Positions 4,815 to 6,049 of a stretch of DNA of 6,049 nucleotides are shown here, piece after piece. The stretch comes from CAYXDO01 sp964463485 (GTDB taxonomy: Bacteria > Myxococcota > Kuafuiibacteriia > Kuafuiibacteriales > Kuafuiibacteriaceae). Location of the stretch: positions 1 through 6,049 of the forward strand of contig CAYXDO010000286.1 in assembly GCA_964463485.1 (NCBI GenBank), read 5' to 3'. A program made the translations under genes and the position numbers. The notes under the pieces are model-generated. The model was given only the letters and a program-made list of their open reading frames with translations, did not search any database and had not been told where the DNA came from. Position 1 is the stretch's first letter. Every line of letters begins with the position of its first letter.

Positions 4815-5490
4815 CTACCTCGTCTGCTTCCCCTCGGCGTCAGTGATCAAGCCCATCTTCAACAGCCGCCGTGTAGTCTTCCTACCGACGCCGGGGATGC
4901 GGAGGGCTTCTGTGACCGTCTTCGGCTGCTGGGCCACCAGGGCGGCGATGGCGGCTTGCGTGAGGCCGGGCTGGCCCTGGAAATGCTCGGGCAGGATGGG
5001 TCGGTTCGCAGGTTCGACGATTTCCGAATTGCCGCCAGGGTGCCCCCGAACGGTGAGTCCAAGTTCGACGAGTCGTCGTGCCGTGGTCCGACCGACACCT
5101 GGGATCCTGAGAGCCTCTGCGACGGTCCTGGGCTGCACGGCGATCACCGCGTCGATCGCGGCCTTCGAGATGCCGGAGCGCCCTTCGAGGTCGGCGTGGT
5201 CGATTGGTCGGCCCGAAGGCTCCTCCATGTCGATCCTCCGAGCTTTCCTGATCAGTCCAGCCTCATGCATGCGTCCCGCTGTGACGTGCCCGACGCCTCG
5301 AATCCCGAACGCCTGAGAGAAGGTCGCCGGGTTGTACTGCGAGGATCCTGTCGATGACCGTCTTCGACAGGCCGAAGCCTTGGAGGTCGGAGCGGAGGAG
5401 CGGGCGACGGTCGAGCAGACCGCCTGAAACAGCCGTTCGCCCCAGCGTGGTTCGAGGCGTATGCCGACGATGTGACGAAGCCCTCGACAT
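4815..5490 (-). pseudogene. tandem helix-hairpin-helix protein, interrupted by a one-base insertion
   Basis: Removing one base from the CCC at 5329-5331 gives a continuous protein of about 224 residues from the ATG at 5490. It holds three tandem units of about 54 residues, with starts spaced about 65-69 residues apart (about 29-80, 94-146, 163-216). Each unit has an N-terminal RP-(I/L) segment, a (G)(I/L)(S/T)xxxI helix, A-x-QP-x-T, then a helix-hairpin-helix core: FGIRGVGHVTAGRMHEAGL, LRIPGVGRTTARRLVELGL and LRIPGVGRKTTRRLLKMGL. The hGxG hairpin binds the DNA backbone non-specifically in known families. No nuclease or polymerase domain is attached. Unit 1 is split by the shift; units 2 and 3 are intact in the downstream frame, which is also open back to 5660. 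The first 28 residues are basic, of odd composition and weakly supported, with no good Shine-Dalgarno. The gene follows the membrane-protein gene by 16 bases, probably in one transcript. Confidence 0.75.
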
Positions 5491-5506
5491 CGGTGGCGAG
5501 TGCTTC

Positions 5507-6013
5507 TCAGTCCTCGCGACCGCGTCCAGGGGCCTCGCTCTCGGTGTCCGTCACGCTTGAGAGCTGGCCCGCATCGCTGTCGTCTGGATAGGAAAGGCTG
5601 CCGGTGAGCAGCGTCGGTTCCCTGTACGGCACGACGAGAACACGGGAGCGGGCGAGCCACTCGTACTCATCTTTGAACTCGACGGCGATCCGAAACCTGT
5701 AGGTGCCGGTGGCTGCCATCCCCGCCCCAGCCAGACAAACCAGCAGCGGAAACGCAAAGCAGAAGGCGCTCGGAATCCATGCAGAGTCGTGCGCGAAGAT
5801 TGCGGCTAAGAGAGGAGTCGCAAGCAGTGCGACGAAGGGGGCGAAAGCTCGGCTCGCAAGGTGGCGAAATGCCGCAAACTGGCCTCGGGTCGTGATGGGC
5901 GAAAGTCGGGAAAGCTGGATGGGATACACGATGAGCACATAGCAGCCTGAGACCAGGCCGACTCCTGCAATCAGCCACATGATCATCTCTGCACGGTGAC
6001 CCATCAGCGACAC
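5507..6013 (-). CDS. three-helix membrane protein, unknown function
   Basis: Counting from the GTG at 6013, the 168 residues show three hydrophobic segments: about 10-32 (MIMWLIAGVGLVSGCYVLIV), 57-75 (AFAPFVALLATPLLAAIFA) and 80-102 (IPSAFCFAFPLLVCLAGAGMA). These are followed by a soluble tail, EFKDEYEWLARSRVLVVPYREP, ending in an acidic Ser/Asp/Glu-rich stretch. I recognise no family. Alternative starts are ATGs at 6004, 5986 and 5980, none with a good Shine-Dalgarno. The frame stays open to the window edge, so the real start may lie outside. It is the upstream partner of the helix-hairpin-helix gene. Confidence 0.65.
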   Translation of the reverse strand: MSLMGHRAEMIMWLIAGVGLVSGCYVLIVYPIQLSRLSPITTRGQFAAFRHLASRAFAPFVALLATPLLAAIFAHDSAWIPSAFCFAFPLLVCLAGAGMAATGTYRFRIAVEFKDEYEWLARSRVLVVPYREPTLLTGSLSYPDDSDAGQLSSVTDTESEAPGRGRED

Positions 6014-6049
6014 CCGGGTGACGCCGCGGGCGCTGGCGGCGAAGCTCCT

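Noticed and set aside
4705..5316. 203-codon plus-strand frame opposite the HhH gene
   Set aside because: It is the antisense shadow of the three HhH repeats, and its own repeated segments are just the complement of those units.
5331..5660. Upstream part of the continuous HhH downstream frame
   Set aside because: It overlaps the membrane-protein gene and has no HhH features. The repeat pattern of unit 1 continues in a different frame above 5331.
1..6049. CRISPR array
   Set aside because: No regularly spaced 25-40 base repeats with unique spacers were seen. The direct repeats at 39-79, 366-617 and 3722-3763 are two-copy or degenerate.

Overview
This window looks like GC-rich bacterial chromosome carrying an accessory insertion next to a tRNA gene. 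The coding regions have mostly G or C at third codon positions. A WbpB/WlbA-type sugar-nucleotide dehydrogenase points to a Gram-negative that makes surface polysaccharide from di-N-acetylated uronic acids. Long degenerate GTGGACG-type hairpin tracts and a C-terminal tandem helix-hairpin-helix protein remind me of Myxococcota/Polyangia genomes. That placement is recalled resemblance, not a search result, and is low confidence.

Layout, left to right. Positions 1-770 hold no convincing gene. They contain a 57-bp-arm imperfect inverted repeat (42-98 / 173-229) and two copies of a CTCTGTGGTTTC-type repeat (366-431 and 561-617), the second of which lies inside its own hairpin. Positions 771-1724 (+) encode a complete WbpB/WlbA-like UDP-GlcNAcA 3-dehydrogenase, followed by a GC hairpin. 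A tRNA-Gly(CCC) lies at 1815-1887 (+) with a promoter-like element in front. Ten bases past the tRNA 3' end begins, on the minus strand, a tyrosine-recombinase integrase gene (1898-3179). It is broken by a +1 frameshift near 2645-2680 into an N-terminal and a catalytic part. An excisionase-like HTH gene (start 3417) lies upstream on the same strand. The order tRNA 3' end / int / xis is the classic left end of a tRNA-targeted integrative element. A strong set of concentric inverted repeats (3417-3477) sits directly on the ribosome-binding region and start codon of the xis-like gene.

Positions 3478-4198 contain no gene I can support. They hold a tRNA T-arm-like sequence (3707-3720), an 11-bp direct repeat, and many short palindromes built from iterated GACAAGG / GGACATGG words. 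Positions 4199-4792 (+) encode a CPCC-type cysteine-rich protein of unknown function. It converges on a minus-strand pair: a three-helix membrane protein (5507-6013, possibly extending beyond the window) and, 16 bases downstream, a protein with three tandem helix-hairpin-helix units (4815-5490). That second gene is interrupted by a one-base insertion at about 5329-5331.

How the pieces fit: wbpB and the tRNA are probably resident chromosome, and int/xis are probably the remnant or boundary of a mobile element. The CPCC gene may be its cargo or the flanking chromosome, which cannot be decided without the far attachment site. Two genes each become continuous if a single base is removed. That means either decay of accessory genes or indel errors in the assembly.
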